From the NCBI RefSeq assembly GCF_031377265.1, contig NZ_JANMET010000122.1, forward strand, positions 1 through 22,513: a DNA stretch of 22,513 nucleotides, written 5' to 3'. Positions within the stretch are counted from its first letter, which is position 1, and each line of letters starts with the position of its first letter. The notes under the pieces are model-generated. The model ran no database searches. It was not told where the DNA came from and worked only from the letters and a program-made list of their open reading frames with translations. Shown piece by piece: positions 1-8,317 of this stretch. A program made the translations under genes and the position numbers. The stretch is from JAUYQR01 sp031377265. Its GTDB lineage: Bacteria > Pseudomonadota > Alphaproteobacteria > Rhodobacterales > Rhodobacteraceae.

Positions 1-844
1 CCGAAAACACGATGCCATGCTCTTTCATGGTGGCAATGCCGTAGGCGATCGCCTCATCTGACATCTCGGGATTGTCCTTCTTGATCATGTCGTTGGCGGC
101 GGTGTTGTCGCCGTACAGATAATTGGTCCAGCCGATCGCCGATCCGTCGACAAAGCACTGCGCCACCTCGGGCCGGTTGGCGACGGTGTCGGTCAGGGTC
201 TCGATGGTGGTCGAGTAGGCGGTATAGCCTGCATCCGCGATCAGCCAGGCGTCCGGCTTGATCCCGGTTTCCTTTTCAAAGAAGTACGGCTCCGACGACA
301 GATAGCCCTGCATCCCCCAGGTCGTGTTGGCAATCAGCGGTGCGGCCGAGAAGGTATAGACCTCGCGCTGTTCCGGCTTGAACCCGTAGGCCTGGATCAT
401 CCAGGCCCAGAAGGTCAGCACGCCGCCATCCGAAATCAGCACCTTGTCCAGCTTGGCCAGATCGGCGAACGAGGCTGCGGCACCCGGATGCGTCACGATG
501 ACTTGCGGGTCCTTCTGGAACGACGCTGCAACCGTGATGATCGGCAGGCCTTCCTGCACCGCGGAAAAGCCGTCCAGCGTCGATCCGCCCATGTTGAAAT
601 CGATCTGGCCCGCCAGCATCAGGGCGCGGTTGTTCACCTGCGGCCCGCCCGGCAGGATCGTCACGTCCAGACCGCAGGCGGCATAGGTGCCGTCGGCCAC
701 CGCCTGATAATAGCCGCCATGCTCGGCCTGGGCGACCCAGTTGGTGCCGAAGGTGACCTTGGCGTTTTCCGCGCCGGCAGCGGTGGTCATGGCAAGTACG
801 GCGCTCAGCGCAGTTGCGCCCAAGGCGCGGGTTTTCATAGACAT
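1..844 (-). CDS. ABC transporter substrate-binding protein, NMT1/THI5-like (3' end outside window)
   Basis: Reading the minus strand from 844 gives an open frame of 281 codons that runs off the window edge without a stop. It starts MSMKTRALGATALSAVLAMT, a typical Sec signal peptide likely cleaved near AGA-EN. The mature part reads VTFGTNWVAQAEHGGYYQAV, then a segment with PGGPQVNNRALMLAGQIDF, the pattern of periplasmic NitT/TauT/NMT1-type solute-binding proteins. These deliver small organic ligands (pyrimidine precursors, sulfonates, riboflavin and others) to an ABC permease. The start at 844 is chosen because a perfect AGGAGG (853-858) lies 8 nt upstream; an ATG at 838 is also possible. The gene is divergent from a RidA-family gene. 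The ligand cannot be read from sequence. The taurine locus further right makes a sulfonate tempting, but nothing ties this gene to it. Confidence 0.85.
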   Translation of the reverse strand, partial: MSMKTRALGATALSAVLAMTTAAGAENAKVTFGTNWVAQAEHGGYYQAVADGTYAACGLDVTILPGGPQVNNRALMLAGQIDFNMGGSTLDGFSAVQEGLPIITVAASFQKDPQVIVTHPGAAASFADLAKLDKVLISDGGVLTFWAWMIQAYGFKPEQREVYTFSAAPLIANTTWGMQGYLSSEPYFFEKETGIKPDAWLIADAGYTAYSTTIETLTDTVANRPEVAQCFVDGSAIGWTNYLYGDNTAANDMIKKDNPEMSDEAIAYGIATMKEHGIVFS

Positions 845-1082
845 CGGGCAGTCCTCCTGAAGGTGTGCGTCTTTGCGATAAGCCTAAGACAGCCTGTGCC
901 CGAAGCGAGGGGGATTGCAGGTTCTGGCTCAGAAAAGCGGTGCAAAAGCCGGACACATGGGCGAAACCTTGCAATGGCTGCTTAAAAAATAGGCAAGTAT
1001 GCCGGTGGGCGCCATCTTAGCTGCTTGTTTTGCCGGTCAAAGCGGGCAGTCTTAGCACCAGCCAAGCCGAATGGAGTGCCTG

Positions 1083-1472
1083 ATGAAAATGCTGTCTCCC
1101 GATGCGATTGCGCCGCCGTTTGCCGCCTATGCACACGGGGTTGAGGTCCCGCCGGGGGCACGGCTGGTGGTAACGTCGGGGCAGCTGGCTTTCGCGCGCG
1201 ATGGCACGGTGCCCGAGGGGGCAGAGGCGCAGGCGCGGCTGTGCTTTGCCAATTGCGCCGCGATCCTGGCCGAGGCGGGGATGGGTCCTGCGGATGTGAT
1301 ACGCATCAATGCCTACGTCACCGCGCGGCCCCATATGGCAGGGTACATGGCCGCCAGGGATAGCTGGCTTGCCGGTGTTGCACGGCTTCCGGCCTCAACT
1401 TTGGTGATCGTGTCAGGCTTTACGCGGGAGGAGTTTCTGGTCGAAATCGAGGTGACCGCGGCAAAGCTTTGA
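1083..1472 (+). CDS. RidA/YjgF/UK114 family protein lacking the archetypal arginine
   Basis: A 129-residue protein of the size of RidA-family trimers, which in the best-known members hydrolyse reactive enamine/imine intermediates. Family signs are VTSGQLAFARDG near the N-terminus, AGMGPADVIRINAYVT in the middle and FLVEIEVTAAKL at the C-terminus. In archetypal RidA the C-terminal half has PARS-T with the imine-binding arginine. Here the matching stretch is LPAST, so that arginine appears to be replaced by alanine. This fits the Rid subfamilies that lack deaminase activity or use another substrate. The start at 1083 is preferred over 1071 because GGAG (1073-1076) sits 6 nt upstream. It is divergent from the substrate-binding protein gene and convergent with the 1476-2537 gene, whose stop lies only 3 bp away. 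It may act on the ligand carried by the neighbouring transporter (inference). Confidence 0.85.
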   Translation: MKMLSPDAIAPPFAAYAHGVEVPPGARLVVTSGQLAFARDGTVPEGAEAQARLCFANCAAILAEAGMGPADVIRINAYVTARPHMAGYMAARDSWLAGVARLPASTLVIVSGFTREEFLVEIEVTAAKL

Positions 1473-1475
1473 CGG

Positions 1476-2537
1476 CTAATACCCCGTCATCTCCAGATAG
1501 CCGCGCCCGCTGTGGCTGCCGCCAAAGCGCACGGGTCCCTCCCAATAAGGCACCGATGTTGCCATCCAGGCTTGCGGGTTCAGGGCCTGCAATGTCACGT
1601 CCAGCCCATGTTCCGGCAGGCTTAGCCGCCATTCCACCGGCAGCGAACGCCCCGCCACAACGGCACGGCTCAACGGCTCGGCCCGCAGCGCCCCCGGGGC
1701 CAGCGGCGTGGCCTGCCCGTCCGCCGCGATCCAGGTGCCCGAGGTAAAGCCCGCCCCGCCATCACGCAGCACAAAGCCCATCAGCCGCGCGCCATCGTCA
1801 AAGGCCAGCGAGAACCAGTCCCAGCCGGTCTGATCCGGGGCCAGGGGCTGGGATGACCATTCGCGGTCCAGCCAGGCCTTGCCGGTGACCGCGACCTTGC
1901 CTTCGGGCAGGGTCAACGCACCGCTTACCTCATAGAACGGCTGCGAATAGTAGTGGCTTGCCTGCCCCTCGGCTGACTTCACCGAATAGCCCTTGTCGCC
2001 CTGCAACACCAAAGGACCCATGGCCTGCAGATCCACCGCGTAACTGAAATCTGCACCCGTTGCCGTAAGTTTCAGCGCCGAAAGCGGGTCACTGCCCGGA
2101 TCGGCAAGGCTGGTCATTTGCCAATTGTCGATCCATGCCACGAAAGGTGTGCCCTGTTCTTTCAGCGACACGCCGGCCTGCCCGATGCCGCCGCGCGCCA
2201 ACCGCTCGGCAACGTGGTGGGCGTCTGGGGTGGTGATCGCGGCATGACCCATCCAAAGCTGCGGGCTGGTCCAGCCCGTGCCTTCACCGGGCGCAAGTGC
2301 GGTGCGAAACAGCGTCCATTGCAGGCCGTAGTCGGTGCCATCGGGCCCAGATAGCGTGGCAGTCACGTACCACCATTCGATCCTGAAATCTGGATGCGCC
2401 GCATGGTCGGCTGGAAATTCAAGGCTATAGGCGGGGTCTGGCAAAGCAAAACCATCGGCCATACCGCCCAAGTCAGCAAAGCCCTGCGCCGTGGCCTGAC
2501 CTGCAAGCAGGCATAGCAGGGCAGCTTTAACGTTCAT
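1476..2537 (-). CDS. Secreted lipocalin/CrtC-like protein, AttH component of an AttEFGH-type system
   Basis: A 353-residue protein with an N-terminal signal peptide (MNVKAALLCLLAGQATA, cleavage likely at ATA-QG). The mature protein shows the pattern of the lipocalin-like/carotenoid 1,2-hydratase-related family (COG5621, AttH): FRIEWWYVTATLSGPDG, QWTLFRTALAP, MGHAAIT, then KAWLDREWSSQPL and WDWFSLAFDDG, and a C-terminal GGSHSGRGYLEMTGY. It is probably periplasmic or lipid-facing and acts with the adjacent ABC ATPase and permease; the substrate is unknown. The start at ATG 2537 is preferred over an in-frame TTG at 2543 because GAGG (2548-2551) lies 10 nt upstream of the ATG. The start overlaps the end of the permease gene by 11 nt, so translation is probably coupled. 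True CrtC hydratases act in carotenoid synthesis, but no carotenoid genes are nearby and the transporter context argues for AttH. Confidence 0.85.
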   Translation of the reverse strand: MNVKAALLCLLAGQATAQGFADLGGMADGFALPDPAYSLEFPADHAAHPDFRIEWWYVTATLSGPDGTDYGLQWTLFRTALAPGEGTGWTSPQLWMGHAAITTPDAHHVAERLARGGIGQAGVSLKEQGTPFVAWIDNWQMTSLADPGSDPLSALKLTATGADFSYAVDLQAMGPLVLQGDKGYSVKSAEGQASHYYSQPFYEVSGALTLPEGKVAVTGKAWLDREWSSQPLAPDQTGWDWFSLAFDDGARLMGFVLRDGGAGFTSGTWIAADGQATPLAPGALRAEPLSRAVVAGRSLPVEWRLSLPEHGLDVTLQALNPQAWMATSVPYWEGPVRFGGSHSGRGYLEMTGY

Positions 2538-4926
2538 TGGCAAAGATCCTCAACAGATCGCTGCTTGGGCGGCGCGCCAGCCGCCAAGCCGGAACAAGTG
2601 CCGCAAACGCCGAAGCCGCGAACGCCATCAGCAGCAGCTTTAGCCAATCGGCAGGGAAAAGCTGCATCGGCAAGCGCCAGCCAAACGCCTCGACATTGAT
2701 CACGGCCAGAAGCACCCAAGCCAGCGCCAGACCCAAAGGCAGGGCGCCAACGGCAGTGATCGCCGCCAGCAGCAGGGTGCGGGCAAAGTCCAGCAGCGCC
2801 AGACGCCGCATGGTCAGACCCATCGCCCAAACCGGGGCAAGCTGTGGCAGGCGCAAGTTGGCAAGAGTGACAAGGCTGGCAAACATTGCCAGCGTTGCGA
2901 CAGCAAGGGTCAGCACATTCAGGGCGGCTGTAACGGCAAAGGTACGCTCGAATACCCGCAGGGAAAACGCCTTGATCCCGGCCTGATCGACAACGGCGTT
3001 GTCTGGCATATCGAAGGTCGTTTTCAGCTCCTGTACCAGCGCCTCCACCCTGGCGGGCGGCAAACGCAGCGCAAATCGCAAAGGCACCGCATCCGGGAAA
3101 CGGGTCGCAAAACTGGTCATGCCCACAATCGCCTGTGGTGCCGGGTTGCCGTAGTCGGAATAGATGCCGACCACGGGCAGCGGCCCGCCCGGCAGATCCA
3201 CCGGATCGCCCAAGCCCAGACCGGACCGCCGGGCCAGCTGTTCGTTCACCAGCACGCCCCTGCCAGCAGCGATCTGTTGCCACACATCGTCACCCGCCTC
3301 CAGCAGCGGCCAGTTGTCGCGATAGGTGGCATGATCGACGATGCCGAACACCTCGCCGTTCTGGCCGCGCAGCGGGGTTTCGACAAAGACGATGGGCAGG
3401 ATCGCGTCGACCTTCGGCTCCAGCCACCGGGTGATCTGGTCTGCCTGCGCCTTTGACGCGGTGGTCAGGTAAAGTTCAGAAGCAAGGCGTTGATCCAGCC
3501 AGCCGGTAAAGGTGGCGCGAAAGCTGCCAACCATTGTGCCGACGCCGATGTTTGCCGCCAATGCCAGCATCAGCGCCATCAGCGCAAGCGACAGGCCTGG
3601 CAGCTGTTGGTCCGTATCAGCCCAGAACCATTGCGTGACAGCACCCTTGCTGCGCCGACCCGCCAGCCAGACCAGCGTTGCCAGAACCGAAGGCAGCAAT
3701 AGCGCCGATCCCATCAGCAGCCCGGCCAGCCCACCAAACCCGGCCCAAAGGCCGGCACCCATGCCAAGTACCGCGCCCGCACCGGCCAGCAGCCCAAGAC
3801 CCACCGCAGTCTGCCACCGCCGGCTGGCCGCTGACGCCAAGGCCCAGGCCCGCGGTTGCGCCGGGGCTAGCACTGGCATGTGCCAGACTTGCCACAGGCT
3901 TTGCGCGGCGGCGACCAGTGTGCCCAGCATTGCAATCGCCAGCCCCGCCAGCCACCATTCGGCCCGGATCGTCAGGCTGCCCGGCACCGCCGCACCATAA
4001 AGCCCGCTCAGCGTTGCCGCCACATCCGGCAACAAGGCCGCGGCCACGCCATAGCCCAGAACCACCCCGATCGCCCCCGCAACCAGCGAAAGCACCAGCA
4101 GTTCCGCCGCCAACAACCCGATCAGCGCGCGCGCCGGAAGACCAAGCGCGCGCAAGGTTCGAAACACCGGGCGACGCTGCTCGAACGCCAGCCCGATGGC
4201 GGAATGCACGATGAAGATGCCCACCGCAAACGCCAGAAAGCCGAAGGCGGTCAGGTTCAGATGAAAACTGTCGGTCAGGCGCGCCAGGCTGGCGTCTGTC
4301 TGCGCCGGACGCAGGGCCAGACCTTCAGGCAGATCAAGCGCGGGCCTTGGGCCGGGGGCCAGGATCATCGCAGTCACCATGCCGTCCAATCCCAGAAACT
4401 GCTGCGCCAAACCGATATCAACCAGCACGGTTGACGGCGGCAGGGTTTCACTCGCATCAAGGCTGAGACCGGGCAAAAGATCCTCCCGCGTCAGACGGGC
4501 GATCGTGTCAGGATGTGCGAAGCCGTGTTTGCCAGCTATAAAGCCTGCAAGACCGGCAGAAATGGCGGTCGTTGTATCGGCAACCGCAGCCTCGCGCGGC
4601 AGGGTCAGGGGATCAATCCCCACGATGCGCAACCCGGACCCGCGCAATTGCCCCTCAACCAGTGGTGACACCAGCCAGCCATCGCGCCGCAACCGGACAT
4701 AGGTTGCCTGCGCAACGGCCGCGCCAGCCTGAGCCTCGATCCGGTCCAACTGATCTTGCCCCAACAATCCGGCCGCCTGATCATACGCGGCCCGCGCTTC
4801 GGCGTTGATCGCCTGCACCCCGGACCACAACCCTGTCGCAAGCGCCAGACCGATCAGCAGCATCGCCAGCTGCACCTTATGGCGCAGCCAATGCGACAGC
4901 AGCGCTGAAAGGCCGGTCGTCATCAT
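2527..4926 (-). CDS. FtsX-like ABC transporter permease, fused two-module form (AttFG type)
   Basis: A 799-residue membrane protein of the MacB/LolCE/FtsX superfamily. A first transmembrane helix (about residues 16-38, MLLIGLALATGLWSGVQAI) is followed by a large extracytoplasmic domain. A first FtsX core follows (about 225-345, including LTAFGFLAFAVGIFIVHSAIGLAFEQRRPVFRTLRALGL). Further helices at about 370-470 lead to a second periplasmic domain and a C-terminal FtsX core (about 660-790). About ten helices in total suggest one polypeptide does the work of a permease pair. The start ATG at 4926 overlaps the stop of the ATPase gene (ATGA), indicating an operon with coupled translation. An ATG at 4923 is the next codon. 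The family moves lipoproteins, lipids or peptides rather than small solutes; the cargo here is unknown. Confidence 0.88.
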   Translation of the reverse strand: MMTTGLSALLSHWLRHKVQLAMLLIGLALATGLWSGVQAINAEARAAYDQAAGLLGQDQLDRIEAQAGAAVAQATYVRLRRDGWLVSPLVEGQLRGSGLRIVGIDPLTLPREAAVADTTTAISAGLAGFIAGKHGFAHPDTIARLTREDLLPGLSLDASETLPPSTVLVDIGLAQQFLGLDGMVTAMILAPGPRPALDLPEGLALRPAQTDASLARLTDSFHLNLTAFGFLAFAVGIFIVHSAIGLAFEQRRPVFRTLRALGLPARALIGLLAAELLVLSLVAGAIGVVLGYGVAAALLPDVAATLSGLYGAAVPGSLTIRAEWWLAGLAIAMLGTLVAAAQSLWQVWHMPVLAPAQPRAWALASAASRRWQTAVGLGLLAGAGAVLGMGAGLWAGFGGLAGLLMGSALLLPSVLATLVWLAGRRSKGAVTQWFWADTDQQLPGLSLALMALMLALAANIGVGTMVGSFRATFTGWLDQRLASELYLTTASKAQADQITRWLEPKVDAILPIVFVETPLRGQNGEVFGIVDHATYRDNWPLLEAGDDVWQQIAAGRGVLVNEQLARRSGLGLGDPVDLPGGPLPVVGIYSDYGNPAPQAIVGMTSFATRFPDAVPLRFALRLPPARVEALVQELKTTFDMPDNAVVDQAGIKAFSLRVFERTFAVTAALNVLTLAVATLAMFASLVTLANLRLPQLAPVWAMGLTMRRLALLDFARTLLLAAITAVGALPLGLALAWVLLAVINVEAFGWRLPMQLFPADWLKLLLMAFAASAFAALVPAWRLARRPSSDLLRIFANER

Positions 4927-5621
4927 TGCGCGATGCGCCCGGATGACAGATGCGCCCGGCGGTCCAATCGCGCGGCCAGTCGTGGCGAATGGGTCACCAG
5001 CATCAGCGCGGCACCGGCCTGCGCCACCAGACCCAGCATCAGGTCCAGCACTGCATCGCCGGTTGCTTCATCCAGATTGCCGGTCGGCTCGTCTGCCAGA
5101 ACCAGCATCGGGCGGGCCGCAAGCGTCCGTCCGATGGCCACGCGCTGCTGCTGGCCACCGGACAATTGCTCGGGATAGCGCGACAACAGCGCCCCAAGCC
5201 CCAGCGCCTCGGCCAAAGTCGCTGTCCATTCCGGATCGTGCCGACCGGCCAGCCGCGCCTGAAAGGCAAGGTTAGCGGCCACATCCAAGGACGGGATCAG
5301 GTTGAATTGTTGAAAGATCAGACCAACCTTGTCGCGCCGAACTGCCGCCAGACCGCGATCATCCATCCCGACGATATCCCTGCCATCAAGCATGATCCGG
5401 CCCGCATCTGCAGCCTCCAGCCCGGCCACCAGATGCAGAAGTGTGCTCTTCCCGCTGCCAGATTCGCCAGTCAATGCAAGGCTTTGCCCTGCGTCCAGCG
5501 ACAGGCCAACCCCTTTCAGAACGGGGATCGGGCCTTCGGTCGTGGCAAAGGATTTTTCAAGATCGGTAACGACAAGAAGCATGGGCTGAACTTCATCCGG
5601 GACGGCTGCTTTTGCAATCAT
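4923..5621 (-). CDS. ABC transporter ATP-binding protein, LolD/MacB-type (AttE)
   Basis: A 232-residue nucleotide-binding subunit with every expected motif: Walker A GESGSGKST (52-60), Q-loop near Q104/Q105, signature LSGGQ (153-157), Walker B LVLADEP (173-179), D-loop GNLD and H-loop His211. The LSGGQQQRVAIGRTLAARPMLVLADEPTGNLD stretch is characteristic of the LolD/MacB group, whose partners are FtsX-type permeases, and the next gene encodes exactly that. It is first in the minus-strand operon of ATPase, permease and lipocalin-like protein, the order known from the AttEFGH system of Agrobacterium. The start at 5621 has no strong ribosome binding site. An internal ATG at 5582 (residue 14) is an alternative that would still leave a full ATPase domain. 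Confidence 0.9.
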   Translation of the reverse strand: MIAKAAVPDEVQPMLLVVTDLEKSFATTEGPIPVLKGVGLSLDAGQSLALTGESGSGKSTLLHLVAGLEAADAGRIMLDGRDIVGMDDRGLAAVRRDKVGLIFQQFNLIPSLDVAANLAFQARLAGRHDPEWTATLAEALGLGALLSRYPEQLSGGQQQRVAIGRTLAARPMLVLADEPTGNLDEATGDAVLDLMLGLVAQAGAALMLVTHSPRLAARLDRRAHLSSGRIAQ

Positions 5622-5745
5622 CTAGTGCGGCATCCGTGAAATGGAACGCCACACGCGTCTGTGCCGTTGCCACGTGGCAGTCTGCTTGACTTGCCCCGAC
5701 CTCGGGCCGATTGTCCGCCACGATATCTGCAACGGGAATAGACGC

Positions 5746-6759
5746 TTGCGCAAAGTCTTCATCACCGGCACCGCCGGGTTTATCGGCTTTCACCTGTCGC
5801 AGCGGCTTTTGGACGCGGGCTTCGTGATACACGGCTATGACGGCATGACCGCCTATTACGACGTCGCACTAAAGCGCCGGCGGCACTCGATTCTGTTGCA
5901 GCACCCGAATTTCTCGGCGACCGAGGCGATGCTGCAGGATCTGGCAACGCTGGACGCAGTCATTGATGATTTCGCGCCAAGCATCATCATCCACCTCGCA
6001 GCACAAGCCGGGGTTCGCTACAGCCTTGAAGACCCGCGATCCTATGTCGACACCAATGTTGTCGGCACCTTCAATGTGCTGGAGGCCGCGCGCCGTCTGG
6101 GCATCAGTCACCTGTTGTTTGCCTCGACCTCTTCGGTTTACGGGGCCAACGCTTCGATACCTTTCCGGGAAACCGACAAAGCGGATGGGCCGCTCACGGT
6201 CTATGCCGCAACCAAGAAGGCGGGCGAAGCGCTCGCCCATTCCTACGCGCATCTGTGGAACCTGCCGACCACCGTGTTCCGGTTCTTTACCGTCTATGGC
6301 AAGTGGGGCCGCCCTGATCTGGCTTACTTCAAGTTCGTGCGCAACATCCTCGAGGACAAGCCGATCGATGTGTACAACCATGGCGAGATGTGGCGCGATT
6401 TCACCTCGGTTGACGACCTTGTCGAGGCCGTGCGCCTGTTGATCGACGTCGTGCCGGTTCGGCCCGAGGCTGGCGAAGCGGTGGAGCCGGGGGATTCGCT
6501 CAGCCCTGACGCGCCGTTCCGTGTGGTCAACATCGGTAACTCCGACAAGACCCATCTGATGGACTTCATCGCCACCATCGAAGACGTGCTTGGCAAGAAG
6601 GCGCACTACAACTTCATGCCGATGCAGCCCGGTGATGCGCCGGCGACTTGGGCTGACACGGCATTGCTGACGCGGCTGACCGGCTTTCAACCCAAGACAT
6701 CGTTGCGTGACGGCATCGCGAAATTCGTAAGCTGGTATCGCGACTACTATGATGTATAG
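5746..6759 (+). CDS. UDP-glucuronate 4-epimerase-like NAD-dependent epimerase
   Basis: A short-chain dehydrogenase/reductase of 337 residues, the usual length of CapI/LspL-type UDP-glucuronate 4-epimerases. It has the NAD-binding TGTAGFIG glycine motif at residues 7-14 and the family-typical GMTAYYDVALK. IIHLAAQAGVRYSLEDP and SSVYG follow (129-133), with the catalytic YAATK at 153-157. Later motifs include YGKWGRPDLAYFKF, GEMWRDFTSVDDLV and a C-terminal WYRDYYDV. It would convert UDP-glucuronate to UDP-galacturonate for surface polysaccharide. The frame extends upstream to an ATG at 5641, but those 35 residues look unlike any epimerase. A TTG at 5746 places the protein start directly before KVFITG and has GGGA (5734-5737) 8 nt upstream. 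It stands alone, divergent from the ABC operon, with no other sugar genes next to it. Confidence 0.87.
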   Translation: MRKVFITGTAGFIGFHLSQRLLDAGFVIHGYDGMTAYYDVALKRRRHSILLQHPNFSATEAMLQDLATLDAVIDDFAPSIIIHLAAQAGVRYSLEDPRSYVDTNVVGTFNVLEAARRLGISHLLFASTSSVYGANASIPFRETDKADGPLTVYAATKKAGEALAHSYAHLWNLPTTVFRFFTVYGKWGRPDLAYFKFVRNILEDKPIDVYNHGEMWRDFTSVDDLVEAVRLLIDVVPVRPEAGEAVEPGDSLSPDAPFRVVNIGNSDKTHLMDFIATIEDVLGKKAHYNFMPMQPGDAPATWADTALLTRLTGFQPKTSLRDGIAKFVSWYRDYYDV

Positions 6760-6788
6760 CCCGAAAGCACCATCTGGTGCTACGGGCT
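6758..6788 (+). terminator. Long imperfect hairpin at the end of the epimerase gene, possible terminator
   Basis: Starting inside the stop codon of the epimerase gene, AGCCCG (6758-6763) pairs with CGGGCT (6783-6788), and AGCACCA (6766-6772) pairs with TGGTGCT (6775-6781). This gives a 6 + 7 bp stem with a small AA/A bulge and a tight loop. There is no T-run after it, so intrinsic termination is uncertain. Its right arm contains the first half of the presumed TauR operator of tpa (6774-6783), so one DNA segment may serve both as the 3' end of one gene and as the operator of the next. Confidence 0.5.
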
Positions 6789-6806
6789 TGGCTATTCTGG
6801 CCCTAA
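6774..6806 (+). promoter_or_regulatory. Putative TauR operator upstream of tpa (two direct half-sites)
   Basis: CTGGTGCTAC (6774-6783) and CTGGCCCTAA (6797-6806) form a direct repeat with start-to-start spacing of exactly 23 bp, ending 62 nt before the tpa start. The same arrangement occurs before tauR and before xsc, both in this window. MocR-type regulators such as GabR and TauR bind widely spaced direct repeats. From memory, CTGGACTTAA-type direct repeats were reported for TauR at the Rhodobacter capsulatus tpa promoter. Confidence 0.75.
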
Positions 6807-6868
6807 GGGCGTGCTTCGGTTTCCCGGATGATGCGCCCCAACTGTTACCCATTTGAAAGGACACTGCG

Positions 6869-8248
6869 ATGGACGGTTTCAGCGGAGTAAATGACATCGG
6901 GGCCGTGGTCGAAGCGGACCGTGCCCATGTCTGGCACCATCTGAGCCAGCACAAGCAGTACGAAACCGTCGACCCCCGCGTGATCGTGGAAGGCAAGGGC
7001 ATGCGGGTCTGGGACGCCAAGGGCAAAGAGCATCTCGATGCCGTGTCGGGCGGGGTCTGGACGGTCAATGTCGGCTATGGCCGCGAAAGCATTGCCAATG
7101 CGGTGCGTGACCAGTTGATCAAGATGAACTATTTCGCCGGGGCTGCCGGATCGATCCCCGGCTCGATCTTTGCCAAGCGGTTGATTGAAAAGATGCCTGG
7201 CCTGTCGCGGGTCTACTATTCCAACTCCGGGTCCGAGGCCAACGAGAAGGTCTACAAGATGGTGCGCCAGATCTCGCACCGGCATCATGGCGGCAAGAAG
7301 TGGAAGATCCTGTACCGTGAGCGGGACTACCACGGCACCACCATCGCCGCCCTTGCCAGCGGCGGTCAGCAGCAACGAAACGCACAGTACGGGCCGTTCC
7401 CCGACGGCTTTGTCGAGGTGCCGCATTGCCTGGAATACCGCGCACAGTGGGACGTGGAGAATTACGGCCAGCGGGCGGCCGATGCGATCGAGGAGGTCAT
7501 CCTGCGCGAAGGCCCCGACACCATCGGCTGTCTGGTGCTGGAACCGGTGACGGCCGGGGGTGGGGTGATTGTGCCGCCCGTGGGGTATTGGGAGCGGGTG
7601 CAGGAGATCTGCCGCAAGCACAACATCCTCCTCCACATCGACGAGGTGGTCTGCGGCGTGGGTCGCACCGGCCTCTGGTTCGGCTACCAGCACTACGGGG
7701 TGCAGCCCGATTTCGTGACCATGGCCAAGGGGGTGGCGTCGGGCTACGCGGCGATCTCTTGCACCGTGACGACCGAGGCGGTCTTCAACATGTTCAAGGA
7801 CGACGCGTCGGACCCGATGAGCTACTTCCGCGACATCTCCACCTTCGGCGGCTGCACCGCAGGCCCGGCGGCGGCGCTGGAGAATATGCGGATCATCGAG
7901 GCGGAGGGCCTGCTGGCCAACACCGTGGCGATGGGCGACTATTGCCTCGATAAACTCTCCGCCCTGATGGACAAGCACAAGGTCATCGGTCAGGTCCGCG
8001 GCAAGGGGTTGTTCGTCGGGGCCGAACTGGTGGCGGATCGCGGCACGCGAGAGCCTGCCGACGAGAAGAAGGTCCAGGCCGTCGTCGCCGACTGCATGGC
8101 GCAAGGCGTGATCATCGGGGCCACCAACCGGAGCGTGCCGGGGTTCAACAACACGCTGTGCCTGTCGCCCGCGCTGATCGCCACGAAGGACGACATTGAC
8201 GAGATCACCGGCGCGATTGATGCGGCGCTGGGAAGGGTGTTTGGGTAG
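6869..8248 (+). CDS. tpa: Taurine:pyruvate aminotransferase (class III PLP aminotransferase)
   Basis: A 459-residue class III aminotransferase. PLP-site motifs are NSGSEANEKVYK (119-130), YHGTT (154-158), HIDEVVCGVGRTG with the cofactor-binding Asp258, and TMAKG with the Schiff-base lysine at 287. Tpa transfers the amino group of taurine to pyruvate, giving sulfoacetaldehyde and alanine in the cytoplasm. Fold motifs alone do not fix the substrate. The assignment rests on the neighbouring tauR and xsc genes, the shared operator repeats, and an overall pattern (MNYFAGAAGSIPG, WTVNVGYG) that I associate with Tpa. AAGGA (6857-6861) lies 7 nt before the ATG. The promoter region carries the direct-repeat operator at 6774-6806. 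A DUF4145 gene and a repeat-rich stretch separate tpa from tauR. Confidence 0.88.
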   Translation: MDGFSGVNDIGAVVEADRAHVWHHLSQHKQYETVDPRVIVEGKGMRVWDAKGKEHLDAVSGGVWTVNVGYGRESIANAVRDQLIKMNYFAGAAGSIPGSIFAKRLIEKMPGLSRVYYSNSGSEANEKVYKMVRQISHRHHGGKKWKILYRERDYHGTTIAALASGGQQQRNAQYGPFPDGFVEVPHCLEYRAQWDVENYGQRAADAIEEVILREGPDTIGCLVLEPVTAGGGVIVPPVGYWERVQEICRKHNILLHIDEVVCGVGRTGLWFGYQHYGVQPDFVTMAKGVASGYAAISCTVTTEAVFNMFKDDASDPMSYFRDISTFGGCTAGPAAALENMRIIEAEGLLANTVAMGDYCLDKLSALMDKHKVIGQVRGKGLFVGAELVADRGTREPADEKKVQAVVADCMAQGVIIGATNRSVPGFNNTLCLSPALIATKDDIDEITGAIDAALGRVFG

Positions 8249-8317
8249 GGGTTGAGCTTTTTGCGGGCGGGGAGGGTGTCCGGGGACGGGCATCCGTCGT
8301 CTGCTTATCGGTTCAGG

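Noticed and set aside
1052..1061. CTGGTGCTAA on the minus strand before the substrate-binding protein gene, resembling a TauR half-site
   Set aside because: No partner half-site lies 23 bp away on either side, so it is a single match that could arise by chance; a second lone CTGTCTTAGG at 883-892 also lacks a partner.
5869..8293. Long minus-strand open frames opposite the epimerase and tpa genes
   Set aside because: They mirror the codon structure of well-supported plus-strand genes in GC-rich DNA, have His/Arg/Pro-rich translations and no recognisable domains.
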